Assembly (NCBI GenBank): GCA_963693305.1
Contig: OY855905.1
Span: 48,058,444 to 48,122,443 of the forward strand
Reading direction: 5' to 3'
DNA: 64,000 bases
Source of the DNA: Meandrina meandrites
Lineage: Eukaryota; Cnidaria; Anthozoa; Scleractinia; Meandrinidae
A program made the translations under genes and the position numbers. The notes beneath the pieces were generated by a model. That model did no database searches, was not told the DNA's origin, and was given only the letters and a program-made list of their open reading frames with translations. Within the stretch, counting starts at the first letter, position 1; each line of letters opens with the position of its first letter. Positions 48,001 through 60,000 of this stretch are shown here, piece after piece.

Positions 48001-51000
48001 TGTGCGAATATACTAGTATGCGCAATACAAAGTGCGCCAGAATTATTTTCCATTTGAACAATTATCTGCACTTGTATATAAAACAATATAAAATGGAAAC
48101 ATTGGAACTAATAAAAACACTTCCACCAGAACTTCGTGAAAAAATCTACAAAGAGTTTATTAAAATAAAGCTCAGAGAGCGAGCCGCTCTTGGCTGGAAC
48201 GAGGTGAATGCTGCAATCGCCGAAGCACCTGTTTGCGATCACAATCAACAAATTGTAAAGGTCTTATTTTGTTATAAATGTGGTCATTGCAGGCGAAATT
48301 ATCTCTGTAATCTGTGCAAAAGAAATGGAGTCAGACACTATCTCGGCTATCCTATTTATGATGAAGATGATTACGACGAGTGCTTCAAAAAATCTTGGTA
48401 TGATAGTTGGTGCGGAGCCGTTGCGTGAAACTTTAATCAGTTTCTCCTTCTCGCATCGCTTCCACGACTTGATATATTATCTGTCTGACATCATTCTGCC
48501 AAACGGGTGAAGAAAGTTCGTTAATGGCAAACACAAGAGCATGAAAAAGAACAATCATTTTTATATTATATAAAGAAATCATTCTTTAATAAAGTGAAAG
48601 AGAGTGCGCTTAGACTGAAATTTTATTTCGAAACGTCGACCGCGCTGCCAAGAAACTTTTTTTGAAGCCTAATTCTCTCTTCGTGCATGGCCTCTTGTCG
48701 TATTTTTTCAATGTCAGGGCTGCTCTGTTTATTTTTTTCCTTGGGAAGTGTGCCTTTCCGTAGAATTTCCTTCTGAATACGATAGCTCTCTCTTTCATCA
48801 AGGATGCTCTGAAACTCAGAATCGCTGATTTTACCGTCAATGAGTGATTTTGACAGTATGCGGTTGACAGTATCGCATTTTGACAAAGCAAGTGTCATTA
48901 TTTTGCAGTGTTTGATAAGTTTGGGCTCAAGCTTTTTGTAAAAACCGGTTAGCCCAGCAGCTGTTAGCCCAAATAAAGAGGCAACACAGCCAATAGGTAT
49001 TGCCGCTGGAATTCCAATGCCTGTAAAAGCAGCTGCTACGCCACCTGCGGAAAGAAAACCACTAATACCGCCAGAAGAAAAGCTAGCATAGTTGATAATG
49101 GTTTTAGTTCTTTTATATTTTTTGGCAACAAGCCTATAATGTGAAACTTCGTCACTTAAATATTTTAAAACTTCGTTTGCTTTCTGCATACGAAAATTGT
49201 TATCTGGCTGAGTTGGAAGAATCGGATAGAGTGTAGTCTGTGTTTCTGTTTGTTCATAAGCTGGTGCAGTAGGTAATACGTTGGATGCCATGGTTATATT
49301 TACAAAATTTTTTTTCCTTTAATTTATTTCAATTTGAAACTGAAGAGGCCAGCCGTTAAAATTTAAAAGTCTATTATTATTTTCATCCGTCACTGAAAGC
49401 GTCATATTTGAAACGTGATTACCCACAGAAACATCGCGTAAAACGTTAAGATGTGTATTTTGGTAATGGATTTTTTGATACGGTGTTCCTCGTATGTCAA
49501 AGCAAGCTAAAAGACTTGAAGGCTTTCCATTTAGCAAGCTTTGTTGCTTGTCGAAAGGTCACAGTTAACGAAGTAATGTTTAGGATTTGAAACATCATTT
49601 ATTACAATTTTTGTAAAATAATCCTTTTCCATTGCGGAATTTTTATACCCAGGAATATTAAAGAACTTAATAAGACTTTCATTCAGTCCAAAATTTTTTA
49701 TTTTGGACTCATTTGCTTCTATTATCAAAGTACGACCTGTAATGCCTTTTGATACAAAAAACAAATCTTTCTCTGGAAGTAAATTTTCATTTAGGAATCC
49801 TTTTTTAAAAATATCCCCAATGTCATCCAGTGAGTAGTTTCCCATTCGTAAATAACGTGTTTTCTCATCTTGCTTGTTTAATTTTTTATAAAAAATTATT
49901 CCATCCTTTTCAAAACTATTCCAGCTGTTGTAAAGAGAACAACTTAACAACCGGATATAGCTTGGGTTTTCAATAGGTTGGTCAAAATAGACCGTATGCG
50001 GATTTTCTGTTGTAACAACAGTAAGAATAACCATTTTTATAATTAGAGAAAAATATTTTGTTTAAATAATAAAAGTGGATCATGGATAATGAATGGACCG
50101 GTGGTGGTGGATGGTTGAATGCTTATTCGAGGCAGCAAAACACCAAAAGTGCAGCGAAAGCTGATAAAACTGCCAAAGCAGCAAAAGACAAGGCCCCTCA
50201 GCCCTCACAGCACGGCAGCGCATCTGCGCTTCTTAAATGGATTCAGACACCAGAAGCTAACAGCATTGCCAAAGTAGCAGAACAAAAGGCATGGAAAACT
50301 TTTAATGCAAAATACCCGAATGCTGATAAATCAAAGTTTGAGCCACAGACCGATTTCACCAAAGACCACACAGCAACCTCAGAAATTTATTTCAAAGCAG
50401 GGCCAGGCAATTTGATAAACGTTTTTGGTTCAGACAGCAAATATTGGAGCCCGGAAATGAAAAGTGCGCTGGGTGTTGGCCAATCATCAGAAGGGTTCCC
50501 ACAACAGCTTACACCAAGTGGTTTAAAAGGTGACTCTTTGCCCATCCCTGCTGTTGGCTTTCACGATGCCGCACCGAGTTTGAAAAAAATATTTAATGAC
50601 CAACTGAATATTTACGTAACACCGGACCAGTATTTCACAACAAAGTTCAGAGAGGTATTTCAAAAAACCAAACTCACCCACCATTCAGGGAAAGAGTCAA
50701 AAACATGGCTAGCCGGCCCAAATATGAAATATTGGCCACAACAGCTGAATTTTGCTGTCTGGTGTGCGACAACGGGCTGTGGTATAAGTCGCGAAATTTT
50801 CGATAACAACTATGCTATGCCAGAGAATGTGCGAGCTTTTTACAAGTTCCATATATATTTTACTGTCAGGCGAATATTGTTTCAGATGGGGGGAATACAA
50901 AGCATGAGCGCTTTGCCTGGCGACCCTACTTTTGACCAGATTAACAACAAATACGACGTGGCTTCATACAAAAGAATATGCAATGAGTTCGGAGTCGACC

Positions 51001-54000
51001 CGTCGAGTGATTTTCGTTACACAGCAGGTGCAAACCACGGCCTGGGAAGCGTTTACGTCTATGCCTCATACATTGGACCAGCTAAAGAAGAGGGAGACAT
51101 TTACCCTGGTGGCGCAAAAAAATTTTCTGACGAAGGCGGTAAAGGCAAAGATGGTAACTTGATTTATTATATCGAGCCGGATGACGCTGCCTACGGACAG
51201 GCAGACTGGTTTTGTCCCAATGTAGCAGAAGGTCTGACCCAGGCGGGTTTGTCGCGAATAAACCAGTCGATAGAGGCGTTTGTTTACTGTGTTTTGGGTT
51301 CACAGGTGAACGTTAGAAGTAGCATTCTGGGGTCAGGAGGGCGCGCAAAGGAAGCGCAAAGTGAGTTCCTTGTGCTGGTTGAAGACTCAATAAGGCAACC
51401 AGATCTGGCAAAGTCAGTTCAAAGGTACCAACTTGCAGTCGACGAGGCAAAGGTGAGGCTTAACCTTGCTGTGTGCCCGGGGGCCTGGCTGATGCCTGCT
51501 AGTATGGTGATAAATACTGAGAGTACGATTGGTTACAACAACCAGCTCAAACAAGCTGTGCCAGGGATGAAGCTCGGGGTTAACGACGAAGTGAATAAGA
51601 GCACAAAAAAAGTGGGCGTAACAAACATGAGCGGGGATCCGTCAAAAGTAAAAAGACCAATAGGTCATACTTCTGATAAAAAACCACCTGTCGTTCCCGC
51701 ACAGCCAGAAAAAATCGAACCTGTGCAGGCAACACAAGTTACAGCAAAGCCCACAGCGCATGAGAATAATAAAGTCTATCTTATTGCTGGCGGCGCTCTT
51801 TTTGCATTTATCACCGCTTTTTAACTTGCTCGAAAAGAAAGACGGCCACACCGACAATCAACAGCCAAGCATTTTTGCCAAGAAAGCTGATCACCTGACC
51901 GGCCGCGCGAAACACAAAGCTGACAATTGAGCCAAGTAGTCCAGGCAGAATGCCAGCTATTTTTTTGCCGAGCGTTTGAAAGCCATCGCCAACACCCTTT
52001 GCAACAGCCTTAAGCCCGTTTGAAAGAGAGCTCAGAATGACGCCAATAGTCGTGCCAACGGCAAGCAAAACTGCTGTGACGGTGAAGCCATACTTTTTGA
52101 AAATCTCTTTAACCTTTTCTCTTAATTTGTCTGTTAAGGACAACCTTTCGATCTCTTCTTCTCTTTCATTCTCTATTTCATTTATTTCTTGATCTAAATC
52201 ATCAACTCTTTCACGAGCTTGCTGTCTTTCTGCTTGTGGCGTGTTTTCGTCATTTGCAATTTCTTCTTGTTTTTGTCTTTCTTGTCGTATTTCTTCTTCC
52301 CTTTCTTGCCTTTCTGCTTCATGTTGTTGGAATTCTTGTAAAGTGGGTGCTTCTGGAATTCTTGTTTCTTGTCCAAGTATCTGATTTTCAACAGCATTTA
52401 TTTGATAATCAATTTTCGCTATTTCTTCTTTTGCCTTTTTTATGTTCCGCTCTGCCAAAGCTCTTTCTGAACTGTCTTTTGAGGTATCTTTTGAAATTTT
52501 TTGTTTATCGGCAATATATTTTTCCCATTTTCCCTTTTCTTTTTTCTGTTTGTCCAAGAAGTCTTCTCTTTTAAAGCCAAGTTTTGTTTTAAATCTATTT
52601 ATGAAAGTAGAAAGAAGTGATTTTTTGTCTGATTTAAAAACTTCAATGTCTCCACCTCGGGGTCCTTTCGCAATGATTTTGCCACGATTGTTTATAGACA
52701 AATCAATGCTTTCATTATATTCTGGGAAATAGTATTTTATCTTATTTTGCGCCTCTTGTAACTGAAATTCCCTTGTAAGATTACCACTACCCTCGATAAA
52801 AGAGGTTTCTGCAGTATGTGAGCCGCGCTCAGGCGGCCTATTCATCGTGGTATTTCTCATAGGTATTCGTTCTCTACGTCCGGGTGTCGACGCGGAGCCT
52901 GGATCAAACGGTCCTGTTGTGTCGCCATCATCTTCGACATTGCGATCATCTGTATGTTCCATGAGAGGATCTGTTTCGCCAAAGCCACCACCTTCTGCCA
53001 TCGAATATCAACAAAGTTGATATCAACAAAGTTGATGAAGTGATTTTATATTTACAATTGAAATTTTTTAATTGAATATTTTATATTCTTTACAATAATG
53101 GACGGTGTACAGGAAAACCTTCGGCCAACACGCAGTGAGAAAACTCTTGGCGCGTTGAAAGCGGAGCGCGCGGTAAAACGAATCACTTTCGAGCGCACAG
53201 AAGCCAATCCGCAGGAAACGCTTTATGTTTCGGTGCCCAAGCTGAATGAAAGCGAGGTCATTGTTCCCGGCTCACTTGCTCTGCGCTTCAACATTGATTT
53301 GAGCGGAGGCCATGCCAACAACTTTCTTGTCGACAATGTTGGACGGGCGCTAGTTAACGAACTTGCTGTGAAGCACTCTGGCGAAATCCTGCAGGACACA
53401 GTTGGTTATGACATTTACAAGATATTCGAGGATCTCTTCCTATCGCAGGAGGAGCGCGACAACATGCTGCAAGATGGAATCCAGAGTGAGGATCTCAACA
53501 AAATTCGCTCAAACTCGGGTGATAAGAAGACCTCAAGCGTTGCTGCTGAAAACAAACTGAACGGGATTTACGGAACCAAATACAGGATCCGCCTTGACCA
53601 CCAGATTTTGAACGACCACGGGACCTTTTATCCGCAGGCTCTATACAACGATCTAGTGTTCGAACTGACACTTGCACCAGCCTCTCAGGTCGTCAGAGGT
53701 TCCGATACAAAACAACTGAAATATAAGCTGACAAACATCCAGCTGGAGTACGAGATGATAAGAAGCAAAACACTGGCAGATGAAGCCCTCAGCGAGTACA
53801 CAAATGGAAAAGAATTTGCGTATGATCACATCCAGCGTAACAAAGTGGTTATATTTGCCAAAGGAACAGACACTAGGTTAAATATCAGAGTTAACCCGCA
53901 GAGAAGGTCCCTCAAAGGCATCTTGCTACTGTTTGTCGAGCCCTATGTTGCTGGCGCAAGGCAGGCAGAAAATTACTTAAACCCAGACCTGACGAAAGTC

Positions 54001-57000
54001 AGTGTCACAGTGAACGGCTCGCCAAACAGGGTGTACAACAACGGCCTTGAAGGAATTGATATTTGGGAGGAGGTCAAACGCTTCTTTTTCAAAGCTGAAA
54101 ACAAAACACAACACATGAATGCAACAAAGTTTTATACAGAAAGCAAGTTCGGGGTTATGATCGATCTGCGTTCCATGGCTGACCACTCGATGCACGGAAG
54201 CGGCACGCGACTTGTAAACACAAAGGATGGTGTACAGCTTGAGCTCGAGAGGAAAGCAAGCGGCTCGGGCAATGTGCACTGTCACATTTACTTAATCAGT
54301 GATGCGCAGATGAATATATTAGGAAAGCAATTAGAATCTATGCAGTTATAATAGAAATGGATGCGAGCAAGATACCCTTTAACGCTCTGATCGTAGGCCC
54401 GACGAATTCAGGCAAATCGAAATATGTGGTTGACCAGATCTACGGCCCTTTCAGAGGCAAGTTCGACTACATTGTGCTTATCTGCCCAACATTCGCGCAC
54501 AACAAGACCTACCACCGAATTGGTGAAAATGATCCAAGAATGTTTGTTATAATATGCAAACAGCACGAGGTTGAAATTTTTTTGAATGTCGTGAGCTGGC
54601 TGTTTGAGGGCACCAACACGCTCATAATACTCGATGACTGCGCAGCCTCCAAAGATGTGAAAGGGCGCACAGGCCAGCTGGTGAATCTTGGCTTTTCCGC
54701 CCGACATATCGGCATCAGCGTTTGGGTGCTGACCCAGAAGATAACCAGCATCACCCCTTCCTTCCGGGAAAACGTGGCGGCTATTGTTTTATTTTACACT
54801 CCCTCAGCCAAAACCACGAAGGCGATCTTTGATGATTACGCCGGCGAACTCTCCCACGATGAGTACAAATCTCTGATTTCAAAGCTGAAAGAGCGGAAGT
54901 TCTCTTATCTCGTGTTCTCGCTTCGCTACCCCTACGGTATTCATTTTGAATTAAAAAAATAAAAGTTGTATATAGTGACAATGGGTGAACAAGAGTTCGC
55001 AGAAATTATGAACTTAAACCTGGACCTACTGGAAGCCGAGCCGTCGAGCGGGCCAGCTGGTAGTAGTATTGTGCCAGACTTAACAAGCTTAACCGCCCCC
55101 GGACCTGACATTCCTGCTCTTCGTGAGAAGCTGAACGTGCTTGTATCTACAGGCAAAGCCAAAGAGGCGATCGGCGTGCAGTTAACACATGAACAGGTAA
55201 AGCGCCTGAGCGACAAAGATGTTGAGAAGTACATCAAAAGGTACGAGACCTACGTTGGCTCCAAGACAACAGAAACTTTGATCGACAGCTGCATTTTTCT
55301 TGTAACCAAAGCGGTCGGAATGGCCGTTGACATCCAAGACATCGACGCTTATCAAAAAGAACTCAGAAACGACTACATCATCAACCAAGAGCTCTCCAAT
55401 CTGGCCGGCAACCTTGCTTTTAAGTGGGGACGTTTTCTTGCTCTGGCCAACGCGGCGCTCATCACAACAAAACACATTGATTTTAACTCGCATTTGCAGA
55501 GAAAGGACAAAGCTAAATTAGAAGAAATTCCTGAGCATACCTCACCAACTGCTGAACAATTCCAGACAAATTCTGAGTAATTTCTAAGCATTATTTTATT
55601 TGCTTAACATATACGCTTCGTTTCAAAATGTCTACCGAACAATCTGAGGCTTTCAAAGAAGTTGCAAACTCCCCAGGCGAGACCTCTCAGGTCGAAATCA
55701 CACAGCAAGCAACAACTCCAACTCCAACTACAGCCCCGCGTGCAAAAAATCCCAAGCGTGTGGCTGCCGGCAAAGCGGTTGCTGAAAGAACGCGGCTGGC
55801 CCGTGAACAACAGAAAAAAGCCGCAGCTGAGGCCGCTGTAATAATCGCAAACAACAAGGCAAGTGGGGTAAACCCCACACCCCAGGCTACTGCCCCGGTG
55901 ACTATTGCAGACGAAACCCCAAAAAATACCAAAGTTGATAATAGCAGTCTCACCACCACACAATGGCTTGCTGTTGGAAGTATAGCCGTTTCACTAATCG
56001 GGATTTATTATAAACGTGAAGAGCTCAAGGCCTTATTCAGCAAAAAAAAATACACCTGAGCCCGTACATGTTGAGCTACAACCTGTTAGAACAACACTAA
56101 AAAGGGGTGTAACACAGCCCAGAGGTGTAAAACATTTAGATTAATATTTATAATTAAATGTTTTTAGAATAATATTATATCTGCCTCCTATACAATGAAG
56201 AAAGTTGACTTTCCCCAAGCTCTTATCTCAACCGCGGCCATTATTGGTATCGGAATGATATGGTACGACTTCAACATGAAGGTTTTTCTTACGGTACGCG
56301 AACTTATGAATAATTAATTATATGACCCGGACGATGAAGAAGAGACAAATAATTAATTTTGATTTAAACTTTTGTATGTTTCCATTTCTATACTTACAAA
56401 ATAATGTCAGACAACAAGCTTGTTAAAACAATCACGGATGCGGCTACACTCACTGGTTTAGTCGCCGGCATCGGCTGGGTCGCAAAAAAGGTTGTGAAAG
56501 AGAATTTTACTTCTGACCCCAGCAGCAGTGCTATGAACTACGTGAAGTTCACCGCCGTCATGGCAGGGAGCATTGCGCTCAAACAGTACCTCGAGGACCA
56601 AAAAATCCTTCCCACCAGCATGTAAGTGGGGGATCAGCAACTGAGTTGCTACCCACACCCCATCAACTTTGTTGATAAATTAATGATTTAAAAAAAACTC
56701 TGCTCTGATATATAATTATCAACAAAGTTGATCAATGGCAAGTATCGCGATTATGGCTGATGGAGCTATATTGAATGCTGCGGCTTTTATCGGTGGCAAT
56801 TATCTTGCGAAGGCACTTGGCGGAGGTGACGCTGCACTTGATGAAAAAGTACGACATGACAAAGCTCTCGAGGCGTATCAAGCAGCTTACGCCAAATACT
56901 CCCGTGACCGAACCAAACTTCTCGACTGGATTGCGACTAACACGCAAGTAAAGGAACAAGCCAAGCAGAACTTTACTAACACTGACTACGCCTTCAAACT

Positions 57001-60000
57001 GTATAACCAAGCGCATCCTGACAAACAAATGATACCCCCAAAAGAGCCTAAGTTCTCAGATTTCTATCAACCAAGCCAGCAGCAAAAAAATGGTGAACTC
57101 ATGTTCGTGGGCGCCGGGGCTCTTGCTCTGGGCTACGCTGCCTTCCGTTTCCTTTAGTTGGGTATCAGCAACTGAGTTGCTACCCTACACCCCAGAGTTT
57201 TAAACTTTTTTAATTTATTACTTATAGATGGATGCCAAACTCGCAAAGACATACTATAGTCCTGGGGGCTACTGGAAAGGTTTTGCTGCAATCAAAAAAT
57301 TAGCCGAAGCTGCATCATCAACAAAGTTGATAATACCAGAAGAAACCGCAAAAAAGTGGCTGTTCAAGCAAGCACTCTGGCAGATATTCCTCCCAGCACC
57401 GAAGCGCATTCCTCGGCCGAAATTCGATGTACCTATACCCAACAAAGTGCACCAGGCGGATCTTCTTTTTTTGCCACATGACAAACTGCCCCGCGGACGT
57501 AAAGTTTTTAAATATGCACTCACCGTTGTCGACGTGGCTAGCCGCTACAAAGAAGCTGAACCCTTAACATCTAAAAACTCTGATGAAGTTGCTTTAGCTT
57601 TTAAGAGAATTTACAAACGCTCACCTCTGAAATGGCCTGAACTGCTGCAGGTTGACCCTGGGCGTGAATTCATGGGCGCTGTTACAAAAGAAATGGAAAA
57701 TCACAAAACATACATCCGGCGCGGGCGAGTTGACATTCACCGTGATCAGGCCATTGTAGAACGTTTCAACCGCACCCTAGCTGAGCGCTTGTTCGGGCAC
57801 CAGTATGCCGTTGAAATGCGTAGCAACGAGAGCCAGCGGTCCACGGCGTGGGTAAAAAGACTTCCTGAAGTTGTAGCCGCTCTGAACAATGAAGTCACAA
57901 GCCTTATCGGCAAGAAACCTGTAGTTGCCATCAAAGAAAAAAATGTGACTTCCGTACCGTCAACAAAATATTTGAGACCTGTTGGAGAAAGCGAAAAAAA
58001 GCTCCCTTCTATTGTGAATGTTAGGTATTTGTACCAACCTGGTGAGCGTGAAGGTGGTGTGAAAAGAGCCACTGATCCAATCTGGTCTTTGAAAGTTTAC
58101 AACATTGAACGATCTTTTACCAAACCGAAACAGCCTGTTCTCTACTATTTGCATGACGGGCCCAAGCGCGGCTTCGTGCGTGAAGAACTGCTTTTGTGCC
58201 TCCAAACACACAATTACCCCCCGAGCAACTATAACATTTCTTTATTTCTGCATCTCTGTTAAAGCTTCTTCTATTTCTTTTATTTCGGCATTTGTTAATG
58301 AAGCTTCTATTTCTTTCATTTCTGTAGTAGCGAATAAAGCTTCCATTTCTTTTATTTCTGCGGTATCGAATAAAGCTTCTATTTCTTCCATTGCACTGTT
58401 GTACCCGTAAGCCTTTGTACTTACCCCGTCGTCAGCTATCCAGCGCTTTGAATCAAACGGGGACAGTGAAACTTTATTTACATGCATGCCGTAGATTTCG
58501 TGCCCCTCGCTTCGCAAAATGTTCATTCCGTGCCACATCTGCTCTTTGCTGAACAGCACCTGCTTGTACTGCTCATGCTTTATCTGTTTCTTAACAACGA
58601 TCTTTTTTACGCCTTTCGCTTTTTTTACGTTTATTTCGTCCACTTTTATCATCTTACAGCATTGCGACACTTTTGCTTTCGGATGTTTCTTTTTTATTTT
58701 TTTGACCAACTCTGCGTCTTTTGCCATTATTGCCTGCACTTTTTTTCCTTCGCAGGTGCACTCTTTTATTTCCGCCTCAGGGAAGTCTTTCTTTATTTTG
58801 TCTATTCCCTTTTTGCTTTCGTCTGCCTTCATGACTGAGTACATCTTTGACCTCAGGCCTACATACTCCAATATTGGGGTCCCCGCGCACTCGTCTTTCA
58901 TTTTTCCCAGTACCTTTTTGTTCACTGTTGAGTGGAGCGGATGCTCCTTCGGGTAGTCTGATGTATCATAGAAGTTTTCGTTTACTTTTATGTCTTTGTA
59001 GACATCCTCTGTTTCTATCTTCAGCAGCAGGCTGTCCGTGTCCGTGTACAGGAGCTCGCATTTCTCACCGTACTGCTTTTTCAGGTGGTTGTAAAAGAAG
59101 TCGTACATCAGTATCTTGCTTTTGTCAAGGATTGTCATTCCTGTGTAGACCGGCTTGTTGAGCAGCAGGCGGCTTTTGTGCATGTCAATGCCCACCAGGT
59201 CGTTTGTAAATATTACGTGCCTTGCGTACAAAGGGCTAGCGATCAATTTTCTTATTTTGTCTTTCTCATTGCTGCGGACTATTTTTATGTCTACTCGGTT
59301 GCGCAGGTTTTCCATGGTTTTGCCGAAAACTGAGTTATTCATCAGCTTGTAAAAGTTCTTTTCAAAGTCGTTGCTTGCCTGCTTTCTGAATTCTGTGTTC
59401 ATCCGAATGTACGGCTCCATCCAACACTCTTGTTCGAACTCCAGCGCCCTTTTTACGCGCTTCAGTTTCATCCCCTGCTTCAGATAGAACTTCAAGTTTT
59501 CGTAGTGAACCACGTAGTCTTTTTTGTCCTCAAGTGTCAGCAGCAGCTTCTTGCTGTTTGGGATTTTCAGGTCCAATTCTTTTATCAGATTATTTTGGTA
59601 GTCCGACATGTTTTCTTTTTTCACGACCTTTTTCTCTGGCGCTAGCGGGTAGCTGTTGTGTTCTTTATGCAGCTCCGCCGGGTACTCCAAATCAACTTCA
59701 AGGATCCAGCCTTTCTTGGCGTTTTCTTTTTTGTTCAGGATTTCCTCCTCTGTCGGCATAACGCGTTTCCATTTGAATCCGCTTTTGGGGAGAGGCTTGC
59801 TCATTGCCCAGCCGTACAGGTTGTTCGCGTCCAGATACATAATGTAACTGTTTGGTTTTCTTTCGTCATAGTCTGATACCAAAGGATTGTTTGCCTTTGC
59901 GTGTCTTTTGCTTACCATCGAGATTCCTCCGCGAATTCCTCGTTCCACGAACATATGCATTTCATGGTCTGTTAACAACTCAAGCTCGACACCCGTCTTT

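Larger units (their letters stand above)
47321..48080 (+). repeat. Polinton left terminal inverted repeat
   Basis: 760 bp, the inverse of 62434-63193. Going inward it contains a terminal hairpin (47321-47484), a 51-bp promoter-like box, an 81-residue ORF, a truncated copy of the zinc-protein gene start, and a second 51-bp box that ends exactly at the inner TIR boundary. The noticed difference from the right copy is one A/G change near 47620. Confidence 0.95.
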
